Source of the DNA: Pseudomonas nitroreducens TX1
GTDB taxonomy: Bacteria; Pseudomonadota; Gammaproteobacteria; Pseudomonadales; Pseudomonadaceae
Direction: 5' to 3'
Length of the DNA: 64,000 nucleotides
Assembly (NCBI RefSeq): GCF_000313755.1
Contig: NZ_AMZB01000136.1
Location: 1 to 64,000 of the forward strand
Positions 32,976 to 42,326 of this stretch are shown here, piece by piece; position 1 is the stretch's first letter, and each line of letters opens with the position of its first letter. The notes beneath the pieces were generated by a model. It worked only from the letters and a program-made list of their open reading frames with translations, was not told the origin of the DNA and did no database searches. A program made the translations under genes and the position numbers.

Positions 32976-34085
32976 TCAGACGATGGGCGTCGCCACCAGA
33001 CGCCCTTCCGGTGAGTAGGGTGCCGCCTCGATGATGGGCTGACGCTTCTGCATCAGGTCCACCAGCAACTGGCAGGACGCCGGCGCCAGCACCAGACCGT
33101 TGCGGTAATGGCCGGTGTTCAACCATAGCCCCTGATGACCGGGCACCTCGCCAATGAAGGGGATGCCCTGCGGCGCCCCCGGACGCAGCCCCGCCCAGTG
33201 GTTCACCGGCTGCATGCCCGCCAGCGCGGGAATCAACTCTTGCGCCGACGCGCGCAGGCTGCTCAGAGCCTCGTTCGATGGAGTCTTGTCGAAACCGGCA
33301 AACTCCAGCGTGCTGCCCACCAGGATATGGCCGTCACGGCGAGGTATTGCGTAGCGACCTTTCGCCAGCACCATGCTGGAGAGGAAATCAGGAGCGCAGC
33401 GATACAGGATCATCTGTCCCTTTACCGGCTCGACCGGCAACTCCAGGCCCAGCCTGGCCAATAGCTGGCCACTCCAGGCGCCAGCCGCCAGTACTACCGA
33501 GCCGGCAGTGAAATCGCCCTGCTCAGTGAGCACGCCTGTCACGCGCTCGCCCTTCTGCAGGAAGCCGGTCACCTCCACCTGTTCCTGTACGCTGACGTTT
33601 GGCAGCCGCACCAGCGCCTCGCGCAACGCCTTGGCCAGGCGCGGGTTGCGCACGTTGGCCACGCCGGACATGTACACCGCGCGAGCGAAGCCCTGCCCCA
33701 GAACCGGGACAGCCTCGTGTACGGCATCGATATCCACCTCAGAAAGCGGGCGGCCATTGGCCTTGGCCCAGGCCAGGGCTTCGGCCTGGTCGTCGAGGTC
33801 AAGCCAGTAGAGACCGGTGACATGCACTTCCGGATCGAGCCCCGTGTCGGCGAGCAGGCGATCCCCCAATAGCGGGTAGAAGTCCTGCGACCAGTGGGCC
33901 AGGTTGGCGACCGCCGCGCTGTAGCGCCACGGATAGAGCGGCGAGACGATGCCACCGCCCGCCCAGGATGCCTCACGCCCGGTCTCGCCGCGCTCCAGCA
34001 GCACCACCTCGGCGCCCGCCTGCCCCAGCGTCCACGCAGTCAGCATCCCGACTACGCCAGCGCCCACCACGATCATGTCCGGCAT
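32976..34085 (-). CDS. thiO: Glycine oxidase ThiO (FAD-dependent)
   Basis: Oxidises glycine to iminoglycine, feeding the thiazole half of thiamine. 369 residues with an N-terminal FAD-binding Rossmann motif VVGAGVVGMLTAWTLGQAGA, the EASWAGGGIVSP stretch typical of the family, and a C-terminal GLRPGAPQGIPFIGEVPG and GHYRNGLVLAP. ATG 34085 puts the Rossmann fold at the very N-terminus as expected; longer frames extend into fimT antisense. Sits between pilR and fimT on the opposite strand, the same place as in P. aeruginosa (from memory). Confidence 0.94.
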   Translation of the reverse strand: MPDMIVVGAGVVGMLTAWTLGQAGAEVVLLERGETGREASWAGGGIVSPLYPWRYSAAVANLAHWSQDFYPLLGDRLLADTGLDPEVHVTGLYWLDLDDQAEALAWAKANGRPLSEVDIDAVHEAVPVLGQGFARAVYMSGVANVRNPRLAKALREALVRLPNVSVQEQVEVTGFLQKGERVTGVLTEQGDFTAGSVVLAAGAWSGQLLARLGLELPVEPVKGQMILYRCAPDFLSSMVLAKGRYAIPRRDGHILVGSTLEFAGFDKTPSNEALSSLRASAQELIPALAGMQPVNHWAGLRPGAPQGIPFIGEVPGHQGLWLNTGHYRNGLVLAPASCQLLVDLMQKRQPIIEAAPYSPEGRLVATPIV

Positions 34086-34280
34086 ACCACGCCCCACATC
34101 ACAGGAAAACCAACGGCCCATTGCCGGCCGCACACTATACCGGGCATGAGCGGATGAGGGAGCAGGACAGAAGTCGGTGCGGCATCGGACCGCTCCTACA
34201 ACATCCATCCAACTTGCCCCCGAGCGCGCCGCGATCAAGGGCCGATACTTGGCCCTTCCGCACACATCCAGGAGCAGGTC

Positions 34281-34793
34281 ATGGCCAGGGATCGGGGCTT
34301 CACTCTCGTCGAACTGCTGTTCACCCTGGCAATCATCGCCATCGCGCTGTCCATCGCAGCTCCGTCGTTCAGCGAAATGCTGAGCAACCAGCGCGCAAGC
34401 ACGGCGACACATGAACTACGCAGCGCGTTGGACTTCGCCCGCGAAACTGCTGCGCATAGCGGGCAACCCATCAGCGTCGTCGCGAACCATGGCGACTGGG
34501 CGGCGGGCTGGGAGATCTTTGTCGACCCAGACAATCGCGGCACCCGTCCCCCGGAGCAAGTACTGCTCGCCGTTCATGATCCACTGACAGGCATCCGCGT
34601 CCACACGGACAGCACTTCGCGCCGCTTTATCCACTACATCCCCCGCGGCAACGCCATCCAACCCAACGGCGCCTTCCACGCCGGCACGCTGACGCTCTGC
34701 GGCGAGGGTCGCAGCAGCTTTCGCATCGTCTTCAATAAGGCCGGACGGATCCGCACCGAGTCCGGAACCACCGAGGACTTCTGTCTCCGCTAA
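34281..34793 (+). CDS. fimT: Minor type IV pilin FimT (GspH/FimT family)
   Basis: 170 residues, class III signal peptide with cleavage expected in RDRG^FTLVELLF (Glu at +5), a hydrophobic helix to about residue 30, then a GspH-type beta domain and two cysteines near the end (LCGEG and DFCLR). FimT has been tied to DNA binding during transformation in other bacteria. It has its own ribosome site (AGGAG) and is separated by about 150 bases from fimU, so it may be a separate unit. Confidence 0.9.
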   Translation: MARDRGFTLVELLFTLAIIAIALSIAAPSFSEMLSNQRASTATHELRSALDFARETAAHSGQPISVVANHGDWAAGWEIFVDPDNRGTRPPEQVLLAVHDPLTGIRVHTDSTSRRFIHYIPRGNAIQPNGAFHAGTLTLCGEGRSSFRIVFNKAGRIRTESGTTEDFCLR

Positions 34794-34861
34794 CGCACTT
34801 CGCACATCGTCCGTGACAGGCCTCACACAAGCCCGGATGGCATGACCGAACATCGCCCTAT

Positions 34862-34871
34862 AACGAACGGT
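34862..34871 (-). promoter_or_regulatory. AlgR-like binding site upstream of the minor pilin operon
   Basis: On the minus strand the sequence is ACCGTTCGTT, 9 of 10 bases matching the known AlgR consensus ACCGTTCGTC. It lies 75 bases upstream of fimU. AlgR is reported to activate the fimU-pilVWXY1Y2E operon in P. aeruginosa, which makes the match plausible. Confidence 0.5.
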
Positions 34872-34945
34872 CATCCATAGAAAAAGGACATTTCCCACAC
34901 GACTAGGCAGCATTGCCGCTATCGAAAATGTAGGGAATGCGCCCC

Positions 34946-35425
34946 ATGTCGCGTCCAAAGGGACTGGCCGGATTTACACTGATCGAATTGATGCTTGTCG
35001 TGGCGCTATTGGCCGTATTTGCGTCCTTGGCGCTGCCAAGCTTCCAGACACTCATCCGTAACAACCGCACCGAGAGCACTGCCAACGAGTTGGCCGCGCT
35101 ATTTCAATATGCGCGCGGCGAAGCAGTAACGCGCAGTCTGTCAATTACGGCAACGGCAGCCAACGGTAGCTGGGTCGTATCCCAGGGTAATATCTCGCTC
35201 CGCTCGATGAACGTACCGGCGTCCCCCATGAGCATCAGCCCCACCAGCACGACACTGACCTTCTATTCCAACGGTACGGCATCGGCAAATACCAGCATCT
35301 ATGTCTGTCAGTCCAGCAACACAGCCAGCGGCTACCTGATCGAAATCACGGCCAGTGGATTGATCAAGCTGTGGCCCCGCGGCAAGAGCAGTGCAAGCCA
35401 GGCGCTGGGGAGCTGCGGATCATGA
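34946..35425 (+). CDS. fimU: Minor type IV pilin FimU
   Basis: 159 residues; prepilin leader MSRPKGLAG^FTLIELMLVV with Glu +5, then a GspH-like beta domain rich in Ser and Thr. FimU joins the main pilin filament to the PilV-W-X/PilY1 tip complex. I prefer ATG 34946 over 34937 because AGGGA lies 9 bases before it, while it nearly touches the earlier ATG. First gene of the operon; its stop overlaps the pilV start in ATGA form. Confidence 0.92.
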   Translation: MSRPKGLAGFTLIELMLVVALLAVFASLALPSFQTLIRNNRTESTANELAALFQYARGEAVTRSLSITATAANGSWVVSQGNISLRSMNVPASPMSISPTSTTLTFYSNGTASANTSIYVCQSSNTASGYLIEITASGLIKLWPRGKSSASQALGSCGS

Positions 35426-35982
35426 GTCATTGCCCAGAGCGTCAAAGTGGCTTCAGCATGATCGAGGTATTAGTCGCGCTTCTACTCATCTGCATCGGCG
35501 TGCTGGGTATGGTCGCCATGCAAGGACGCACCACTCAGTACAACGTTGATTCCACCCAGCGCAGCAATGCCGCCATGTTGGCCAACGAACTGCTGGAAAC
35601 AATGCGGAGCAACCGCGACCAGGTGTACACGGCCGCCAACAGCATCAATAGCAGTTCGCCCTACTTCAAGCTGGGCAGCACCACTTATCCGACCGCGCTG
35701 GCCGCCAACGAATGTCAGCCTTTGCCCCCCAATTCCAACGCAGCCAAGCAACTCAGTTGTTGGCTGACCCGCGTTCGCCAGATCCTGCCCGATGCCGCAG
35801 CACTAGGCAGCGAGGTCCATGTCTGCCAGGCCGGCGACAGCATTGGCACGTGTGGCAATACCGGTCGCGCCGTTGAAATCCAGCTCGCTTGGCGTGTGAA
35901 GGAGGGCGAATGCATGGACGCTTCCTCCGCGGCGGGATCTGACGGCAGTGTTTGCCATTACCGGATACGGGCGGAGATTTGA
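35422..35982 (+). CDS. pilV: Minor type IV pilin PilV
   Basis: 186 residues with prepilin site RQSG^FSMIEVLVALLL and a PilV-type start of the mature helix (IGVLGMVAMQGRTTQ). The globular part contains six or so cysteines that likely form disulfides (ECQPLP, LSCW, HVCQAG, GTCGN, GECMD, VCHYR). Part of the tip complex that primes pilus assembly. Overlaps fimU by 4 bases; pilW begins one base after it. Confidence 0.92.
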   Translation: MSHCPERQSGFSMIEVLVALLLICIGVLGMVAMQGRTTQYNVDSTQRSNAAMLANELLETMRSNRDQVYTAANSINSSSPYFKLGSTTYPTALAANECQPLPPNSNAAKQLSCWLTRVRQILPDAAALGSEVHVCQAGDSIGTCGNTGRAVEIQLAWRVKEGECMDASSAAGSDGSVCHYRIRAEI

Positions 35983-35983
35983 C

Positions 35984-36784
35984 ATGCGCAACTGCACAAC
36001 TACCCAAGCCGGCCTTTCCCTTATTGAATTAATGGTGGCGCTGGCTATCAGCAGCTTCCTCGTGCTGGGTATCACCCAACTCTACGTTGATAACAAAAAC
36101 GGTTTTCTGTTCAGTACCGCGCAGATCGAGAACCAGGCAAACAGCCGCTATACCTTCATGATCCTTGATCAGGAGCTAAGCAAGGTCGGCTACCGCCGTC
36201 GCCCGGACCAATCCTTCGCAAGCGCCTTCCCTGCCGCCAATACTGGCGCGCCTTCGGGTTGCAGCTTCAGTGCGGGGCAGGCTGTAACCCTCCCCAGCAG
36301 CGGTGGCGGGCTTTGTATCCGCTACCAGCCACGCGATGGCAACGAGCGTGACTGCCAGGGCAACCTGCCAGCCAGCAGTGCAGTCCCCACCACCCCGTAC
36401 ACCAACGCAACGCTGATGGTCATGGAAAAGTTCACCATTGACGCCAATGGCAACTTGCAGTGCGCAGTGGGAAGCAATGCTGCGCAGACCGTTCTCAGTG
36501 GCGTGGCGGATATCCAGTTCGAGTACGGCGTCGGTCCTGCCACCTCCGACCGGGTGGTGGACACCTATACGGTATCCCCTGGCAGTTTGCCGATTCGCGC
36601 CATTCGTTACTCGGCACTGATGGCCAGCAGCATCAACGTGCGCAAGGGCGGTGACAGCCTGACGCTTTCGCAGTGGAAGACGCGCTACCCATCGTCAACA
36701 CCCAGCACGAGTTCCTCATTCGACAGCGGCCAGTTGTTCCAGGTGGCCCAAGGCACCATTACGTTCAGGAATCTGTTGCAATGA
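35984..36784 (+). CDS. pilW: Minor type IV pilin PilW
   Basis: 266 residues. Prepilin leader MRNCTTTQAG^LSLIELMVAL with Glu +5, then a long globular domain with the PilW pattern LYVDNKNGFLFSTAQ and ALMASSIN near the C-terminus. PilW is part of the initiation/tip complex and links to PilY1. An upstream GTG (35948) would sit inside pilV and spoil the leader. The stop overlaps the pilX start. Confidence 0.92.
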   Translation: MRNCTTTQAGLSLIELMVALAISSFLVLGITQLYVDNKNGFLFSTAQIENQANSRYTFMILDQELSKVGYRRRPDQSFASAFPAANTGAPSGCSFSAGQAVTLPSSGGGLCIRYQPRDGNERDCQGNLPASSAVPTTPYTNATLMVMEKFTIDANGNLQCAVGSNAAQTVLSGVADIQFEYGVGPATSDRVVDTYTVSPGSLPIRAIRYSALMASSINVRKGGDSLTLSQWKTRYPSSTPSTSSSFDSGQLFQVAQGTITFRNLLQ

Positions 36785-37311
36785 AAACACCCCGCCAAGC
36801 GCAACAAGGCGCGATCCTGTTCGTCTCGCTGATCATCCTGCTCATCATCTCGCTCCTGGCCATTTCGAGCGTCCGTCAATCGACCCTGGAATCGCGTATC
36901 ACCGGCAGCGTGATCGAGGAGAAACGCCTGTTCAACAGTGCGGAGTCCGGGTTGCGCAATACGGAATCGACCATTGCGAGCTCGATGCTGCCAGCGGACC
37001 AATGCGCCAGCACCATCGTATTGCCTTGCCTGTGGAATAAAACACCGGCCTATACGCAGGATTTCAGCGATGGATTGGCTTATACCGGGAAGGGGACCTA
37101 CCCCGCAGCTACCTCCGGCGTCACTACTTCCGTGACCCGTTACATGATTTCCGCGCCCACTGGTGGCGCGGCCGGCCAAACAATGAATCCCGAATACGGC
37201 AACATGATGCTGGGTACGGGAACCTTCATGTATGAAGTCAACAGTCGCGCTACCAGCAATGGCCGCACAGTTCCAGTGCGCTCGGTCATGGCGCGCGTTT
37301 TCAACAATTGA
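36781..37311 (+). CDS. pilX: Minor type IV pilin PilX
   Basis: 176 residues with a PilX N-terminal domain: QQG^AILFVSLIILLIISLLA then SVRQSTLESRITGSVIEEK and AESGLRNTES. The mature +5 residue is Val rather than Glu, a feature shared by PilX/GspK-type tip pilins that need not pair with a preceding subunit. Few cysteines (C117, C124 region). Overlaps pilW by 4 bases; pilY1 begins 13 bases later. Confidence 0.9.
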   Translation: MKTPRQAQQGAILFVSLIILLIISLLAISSVRQSTLESRITGSVIEEKRLFNSAESGLRNTESTIASSMLPADQCASTIVLPCLWNKTPAYTQDFSDGLAYTGKGTYPAATSGVTTSVTRYMISAPTGGAAGQTMNPEYGNMMLGTGTFMYEVNSRATSNGRTVPVRSVMARVFNN

Positions 37312-37324
37312 TCCAGGCCCAGAT

Positions 37325-40300
37325 ATGAAGAACCCTACCCGTTTTTCGGCCAGCGCTCGTCCGGCCATCCTGCTCGGCCTGCTGCTCTCGTGCTGCGCGG
37401 CACACGCTGATATCGACATATCCAACACGCCCGTATTCGTCAACGACTCGGTACCGCCGCTGAACATGCTGGTAATGGGGCGAGACCACAAGCTCTACTA
37501 CGAGGCGTACAACGATGCCTCCGACCTGAACGGCGATGGTATTCTCGATGTGGGCTACAAAGGCTATCTGACCAAAGCCAACGGCGGCATCGACTATTAC
37601 GGTTACTTCAATTCGTATGTCTGCTACGACTACTCTGATGGAAAGTTCGTCCCGTCGGTGGCGACTACCAACAAGCAATGCACCGGCAAGTGGAGTGGGG
37701 ACTTCCTCAACTACCTGGCCACGTCCCGCATGGACGCGTTACGCAAGGTGCTCTACGGCGGCTATAGAGTGGAAGACACAACCAGTTCCACTGTGCTTCA
37801 GGCCGCCTATATCCCTCAGGATGCGCATACTTGGGGCAAGGAGTACCTGAGCCAGGCGCACGACGGCTATTTGATCAGCAGCTTCACTCCTTTGACCCAA
37901 CCCGCTCCCGGCTACCGACACTTGTTTGCCGTTACCTCGCTGACGCAGGACACTGGCATTCCGCAACTGCGCACCTTGACCAACACAACGTTCCGCATTT
38001 GGAACTGGGTGTCCAAAGAACGCCCGGTGGCAGGCACGGACTGCGTGAACAGCTCAGGCTCGACCGTCGCCTGCACCAGCGGCGGTCCCAGTAACTCCTG
38101 GGCACTGGTACCTGCCGATCAACTGTCAAATCTCAACTGGACCATCTGGAAGGACAGTACCGCCACGTCCACCAACAAGTCGCAGATGGACACGCTGTTC
38201 AACGCTACCAACAGCGGCAACAGCACGCGCTGCGGCACGGGCACCTTGCCGTTCAGCAACATCAATACCGGACAGAACTTCACCAATCCCTGGACCGGCA
38301 GAAACAACAACAATTGCACGCAAGATGCTTTCCATACCGAAATCACCGGCACGCTGACGCCTTCCATGACCGGCACCTACGAGTTCTCAGTGGATGGTGA
38401 CGACGCAGTGGAGTTCCAACTCAACGGGACTGTGATCGCTTCCGCCTACGGCGACCACGGAGCTACAGGCGCCGGTGGCAGCGGCACCCCCGGGTCCATA
38501 TACCTGACCGCCGGCCAGGCTTACACCATTAAGTACCGCCATGAAGAGAATGGCGGTGACGCGAGCTTCTATCTCTATTGGAAGACCCCGGCCAGTGGCA
38601 CCAGCACCATGACCGACCGCAACATCAAGGTTGTCGCCTGCCCTGCCGACTCGACGCTGCGCGAAAGCAACTGTACCGCCTACGGCCAGAGCGGCATCAA
38701 GCCCACCGGCATTCTTCACGACTACGGCGCCGCCAATAAGATGTATTTCGGCCTGCTCACAGGCTCATTCCAGAAGAACATCAGCGGTGGAGTGCTGCGC
38801 AGCAAGATCCAGAGCTTTGTGAAGGAATACAACACCAGTACCGGTCAGTTCTGCTCTTCGGGCAGTAACATCTGCACCAATACCGATGCGGTGACCAATG
38901 GAATCGTGGCAACGATCAACAAGTTGCGCATTATTGATTTCAGCTACAGCTCGCAGTCCTATGGCTGCGGCTGGATCACCACCCGCCCCATCGCTCAGAC
39001 GGATACCTGCTATATGTGGGGTAACCCGATTGGCGAGATGATGTACGAAACGCTGCGCTACTTCTCCGGCGCTACCGCTCCGACCAGCACTTACGACTAC
39101 GGTACTGGCAGCAGCAAGGACGCCGACCTCGGCCTGCCGCGAGTGGGCACCTGGACGCCTCCTTATCGCTCCTCGGCTAGCGCCACCGATGGCTACCCGC
39201 TGTGTTCGGTGCCGGCAATGACGGTCATCAGTGACATCAACCCCTCTTATGACTTCAAACTGCCGGGCAGTAATTTCTCGACCGCCGTCAGCGCCCCGAG
39301 CAGCGGGCCACTCGCCGGTCTGAACGTCTCCACCGAAGCAGACGCTATCTGGACCAAGGAGGGGGGCGGCAGCCGCAATATCTTCATTGGGGAATCCAAT
39401 GGCGTCGCGGACAGCGCGCCTACCCCCAAGACCGTGAGCAATCTGTCCACCGTTCGGGGTTTGGCGCCGGAGGAACCGAGTAAACAGGGCACTTATTACT
39501 CTGCTGCAGTGGCTCACTACGGCGCTCGCACCGCCATCGGTGGGACCAAAAAAGTCCTGACCTACACCGTGGCGCTCGCCTCACCACTCCCCACTATCAA
39601 GTTCCCGGTCACCGTCTCGGGTACCACCAGCACAATTACGGTGGTTCCCTTCGCAAAATCCGTAGGGGGTAGCAGCATCGACCCCAATGGAGCCTTCCAG
39701 CCCACTGACCAGATCGTCGACTACTACGTCGAAACTTTCGCTAATACTGCGCCGGCCTGTAATGGCGGTGCCCCCAGCGTGGTGACCGACTGCGATGCCA
39801 CCGTTAATGGAGGCCGTCCATACGCCAAATTCCGCATTAACTATGAGGATGTGGAGCAGGGTGCCGACCATGACATGGATGCCATTTCCGTCTACGAGTT
39901 GCTCGTTAACGCTCAAGGCAAGCTGGTCATCAACATGACATCCGAATACGCCGCTGGTGGCATCGACCAGCACATGGGGTACGTCATCTCAGGTACCACC
40001 CGCGATGGCATCTATTTGGAAGTCAAAGACCAGAGCGGCTCGAACGTTGCCTACAAACTTGACACCCCTGCCGATCAGATTCCTGGCTATTGCAACGTCA
40101 CCGGCACCAAGCCGGCAGCCTGTACTCTGACAGCCCTCAACTCGAGTCGTACCTTCGACATTTCCGGCAACCCAGCAGCGACCTTCCTGCAGAATCCGCT
40201 ATGGTATGCCGCGAAGTACGGCACAACCGCGGCTAACCCCGATGCCGATGGCGACGGTGTGCCGGACAATTACTTCTTGGTCACCAACGCCCTGACGCTG

Positions 40301-42313
40301 AAAGACCAGCTCAACAAGGCATTCAACGATATCTACCAACGTAACAGCTCTGTCTCGGCCCCCACGGTCGGCCGCATGCAGGCGGGCGCGTCGGTATCCG
40401 ACGACCGCTCCGTCTATCGCACCAACTTCAAGGTGGAAGACTGGTCTGGCGACCTCATCAAGGAAACTATCAGCCCAGTGGACGGAAGCCGCACGGTCAA
40501 TTGGCACGCCACCGTTCCTTCCAGCCGAACCATCAAATTCAAGGGAAGTTCGGGCTCGCTCGCCAATCTGACATACAGCAATCTTGCTGGCATTTCCTAC
40601 AACGGCACATCGCTTCAAAGCACCTTGACGGAAGGCCAGCTTAACTACGTCCTGGGTTCACGAACCGGCGAAGGAACGGACTATCGGCGACGCGACTCTT
40701 TGCTGGGCGATATCGTCAACTCCAGCGTTGCGGTAGTTTCCGGTGCACAGTATCTGGCCTATCTCGCAGGCGCCATCGATGGCGGCAACGCGAAGTACCA
40801 GGCGTTCATGGCAGCCAAGAGGGATCGGGCGAAGCGCATCTATGTCGGCGCCAACGACGGGATGCTTCATGTATTCGATGACAATGGGAGCGAAGTCTTC
40901 GCCTATGTGCCACGCGCCGTGATACCCCAACTGCGGTATCTGAGCAGCCGTGATTACACAGCCTCCCAGCATCGCTGGTACGTGGATGGTGCGCTTACGG
41001 TACGCGATGTGTATTTCGACGATGACTGGCACACTGTACTGATTGGTAATCTGGGTGCGGGTGGGAAGTCGGTATTTGCTCTGGATATCACCGATCCGGC
41101 AAACATTTCGCTGCTCTGGGAATTCAGCGAAGAAACCGCAGCGACGAAGGACACCACCAATACCACGTTGAGCAACATGGGGTTCAGTATCCCGACCCCA
41201 GTGGTCGCACGGCTGCACAGTGGTCAATGGGGAGTGCTGATCCCCAACGGCTACAACAGCGCCAACAACGGTAGCGGCAAAGCAGTCATGTTCATCCTGG
41301 ACATCAAGACCGGTAACGTATTGCGTACCTTGGTGGCCCAGGGCGCAGCAGGTACCAATGGTCTATCGAGCATCCGCGGCGCAGACAACAACGGCGACGG
41401 CATCATCGACTATGCCTATGCCGGGGATCTGCAGGGTAATTTGTGGCGTTTCGATCTGCTCGACACCAGCTCAACAACCCCATTTGCCAGCACCACCGTC
41501 AACGCATCCACCTTCAAGGTGTCATTCGGCGGCTCGCCCCTCTACACCGCGATGGACAGTACCGCCACAAACGCCGTGGCGCAGCCGATCACCGCTCCGC
41601 CATCGCTAGTGCGCCATCCGTCGATGACTGGCTATCTGGTCATGTTCGGCACTGGCCGGTACCTGGGCAGCTCCGACAAGGTATCGCCCTTCCAGGTGCA
41701 GTCGCTTTACGGCATCTGGGACAAGCAGACCGCTGGCGAGGCAGCTCCTAACACGCCGTCACTGACGCGCACCAACTTGCAGGAGCAGACCTTCTCCTCG
41801 CAGGTGAACGGCGCCAGCTTCACGAATCCAGCAACCTCCACCACGACCAGCCAAGACATCCGGCTGCTGAGCCAGAACAGCGTGAACTGGACAACCAAGA
41901 GCGGTTGGTTCCTCGACTGGCGCGTCGGTACCGGCAGTTCGTCTGTTGTCGGCGAGCGAGTCGTCGACGAGATGGCTGCCCGTGGCCAAGTGCTGTTCGT
42001 CAACACCCGCACGCCTAATCTGGATGTCTGCCAGGCAGGTGTGGAGGGCTGGTCTTACGGCATCGACCCCAACACGGGCGGCCGCTCCAGCTTCAATGTA
42101 TTCGACTTCAATCAGAACTCGAAGGTCGATAGCGGAGATGCCTACGTCAATGGCAACAACAACTCTGTCGTCAGCGGCTACAAAACGCCAGCGGGAGGTT
42201 CAGCGCTGTCAGGCGACCTGCGTTTCACTTCCGATGGCGCTCCGATGACGGTCAGCTTCGGCCCGGAATCTACCGGTCGGCAATCCTGGCGCGTGATACC
42301 ACAGAGCAATTAA
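37325..42313 (+). CDS. pilY1: Large PilY1/PilC tip adhesin with PA14 domain
   Basis: 1662 residues against 1161 in P. aeruginosa PAO1. Order: signal peptide (1-34, ending AHA), an N-terminal region with NMLVMGRDHKLYYEAYND and an EF-hand-like loop D67-LNG-D71-GIL-D75, a PA14 domain at about 310-425 (LTPSMTGTYEFSVDGDD and YTIKYRHEENGGD), a middle region ending in a second calcium-type loop D973-A-D-G-D977-GVP-D981, and the PilC/PilY1 beta-propeller from about 1027 (IYVGANDGMLHVFDDNG) with the third loop D1354-NNG-D1358-GII-D1362, which matches the known calcium site controlling pilus retraction. I see no DxSxS von Willebrand A motif and no RGD. The protein acts at the pilus tip in adhesion and assembly. 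Start ATG 37325 gives a clean signal peptide. Confidence 0.93.
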   Translation: MKNPTRFSASARPAILLGLLLSCCAAHADIDISNTPVFVNDSVPPLNMLVMGRDHKLYYEAYNDASDLNGDGILDVGYKGYLTKANGGIDYYGYFNSYVCYDYSDGKFVPSVATTNKQCTGKWSGDFLNYLATSRMDALRKVLYGGYRVEDTTSSTVLQAAYIPQDAHTWGKEYLSQAHDGYLISSFTPLTQPAPGYRHLFAVTSLTQDTGIPQLRTLTNTTFRIWNWVSKERPVAGTDCVNSSGSTVACTSGGPSNSWALVPADQLSNLNWTIWKDSTATSTNKSQMDTLFNATNSGNSTRCGTGTLPFSNINTGQNFTNPWTGRNNNNCTQDAFHTEITGTLTPSMTGTYEFSVDGDDAVEFQLNGTVIASAYGDHGATGAGGSGTPGSIYLTAGQAYTIKYRHEENGGDASFYLYWKTPASGTSTMTDRNIKVVACPADSTLRESNCTAYGQSGIKPTGILHDYGAANKMYFGLLTGSFQKNISGGVLRSKIQSFVKEYNTSTGQFCSSGSNICTNTDAVTNGIVATINKLRIIDFSYSSQSYGCGWITTRPIAQTDTCYMWGNPIGEMMYETLRYFSGATAPTSTYDYGTGSSKDADLGLPRVGTWTPPYRSSASATDGYPLCSVPAMTVISDINPSYDFKLPGSNFSTAVSAPSSGPLAGLNVSTEADAIWTKEGGGSRNIFIGESNGVADSAPTPKTVSNLSTVRGLAPEEPSKQGTYYSAAVAHYGARTAIGGTKKVLTYTVALASPLPTIKFPVTVSGTTSTITVVPFAKSVGGSSIDPNGAFQPTDQIVDYYVETFANTAPACNGGAPSVVTDCDATVNGGRPYAKFRINYEDVEQGADHDMDAISVYELLVNAQGKLVINMTSEYAAGGIDQHMGYVISGTTRDGIYLEVKDQSGSNVAYKLDTPADQIPGYCNVTGTKPAACTLTALNSSRTFDISGNPAATFLQNPLWYAAKYGTTAANPDADGDGVPDNYFLVTNALTLKDQLNKAFNDIYQRNSSVSAPTVGRMQAGASVSDDRSVYRTNFKVEDWSGDLIKETISPVDGSRTVNWHATVPSSRTIKFKGSSGSLANLTYSNLAGISYNGTSLQSTLTEGQLNYVLGSRTGEGTDYRRRDSLLGDIVNSSVAVVSGAQYLAYLAGAIDGGNAKYQAFMAAKRDRAKRIYVGANDGMLHVFDDNGSEVFAYVPRAVIPQLRYLSSRDYTASQHRWYVDGALTVRDVYFDDDWHTVLIGNLGAGGKSVFALDITDPANISLLWEFSEETAATKDTTNTTLSNMGFSIPTPVVARLHSGQWGVLIPNGYNSANNGSGKAVMFILDIKTGNVLRTLVAQGAAGTNGLSSIRGADNNGDGIIDYAYAGDLQGNLWRFDLLDTSSTTPFASTTVNASTFKVSFGGSPLYTAMDSTATNAVAQPITAPPSLVRHPSMTGYLVMFGTGRYLGSSDKVSPFQVQSLYGIWDKQTAGEAAPNTPSLTRTNLQEQTFSSQVNGASFTNPATSTTTSQDIRLLSQNSVNWTTKSGWFLDWRVGTGSSSVVGERVVDEMAARGQVLFVNTRTPNLDVCQAGVEGWSYGIDPNTGGRSSFNVFDFNQNSKVDSGDAYVNGNNNSVVSGYKTPAGGSALSGDLRFTSDGAPMTVSFGPESTGRQSWRVIPQSN

Positions 42314-42326
42314 AGAGGCAGTATTC

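Noticed and set aside
34831-34850. Possible sigma-54 promoter (TGGCATG) upstream of fimU
   Set aside because: Only the -24 half fits; the -12 TTGC element is missing at the right distance.
37325-38250. von Willebrand A (MIDAS) domain in PilY1
   Set aside because: No DxSxS motif or the other MIDAS residues could be found in the N-terminal part.
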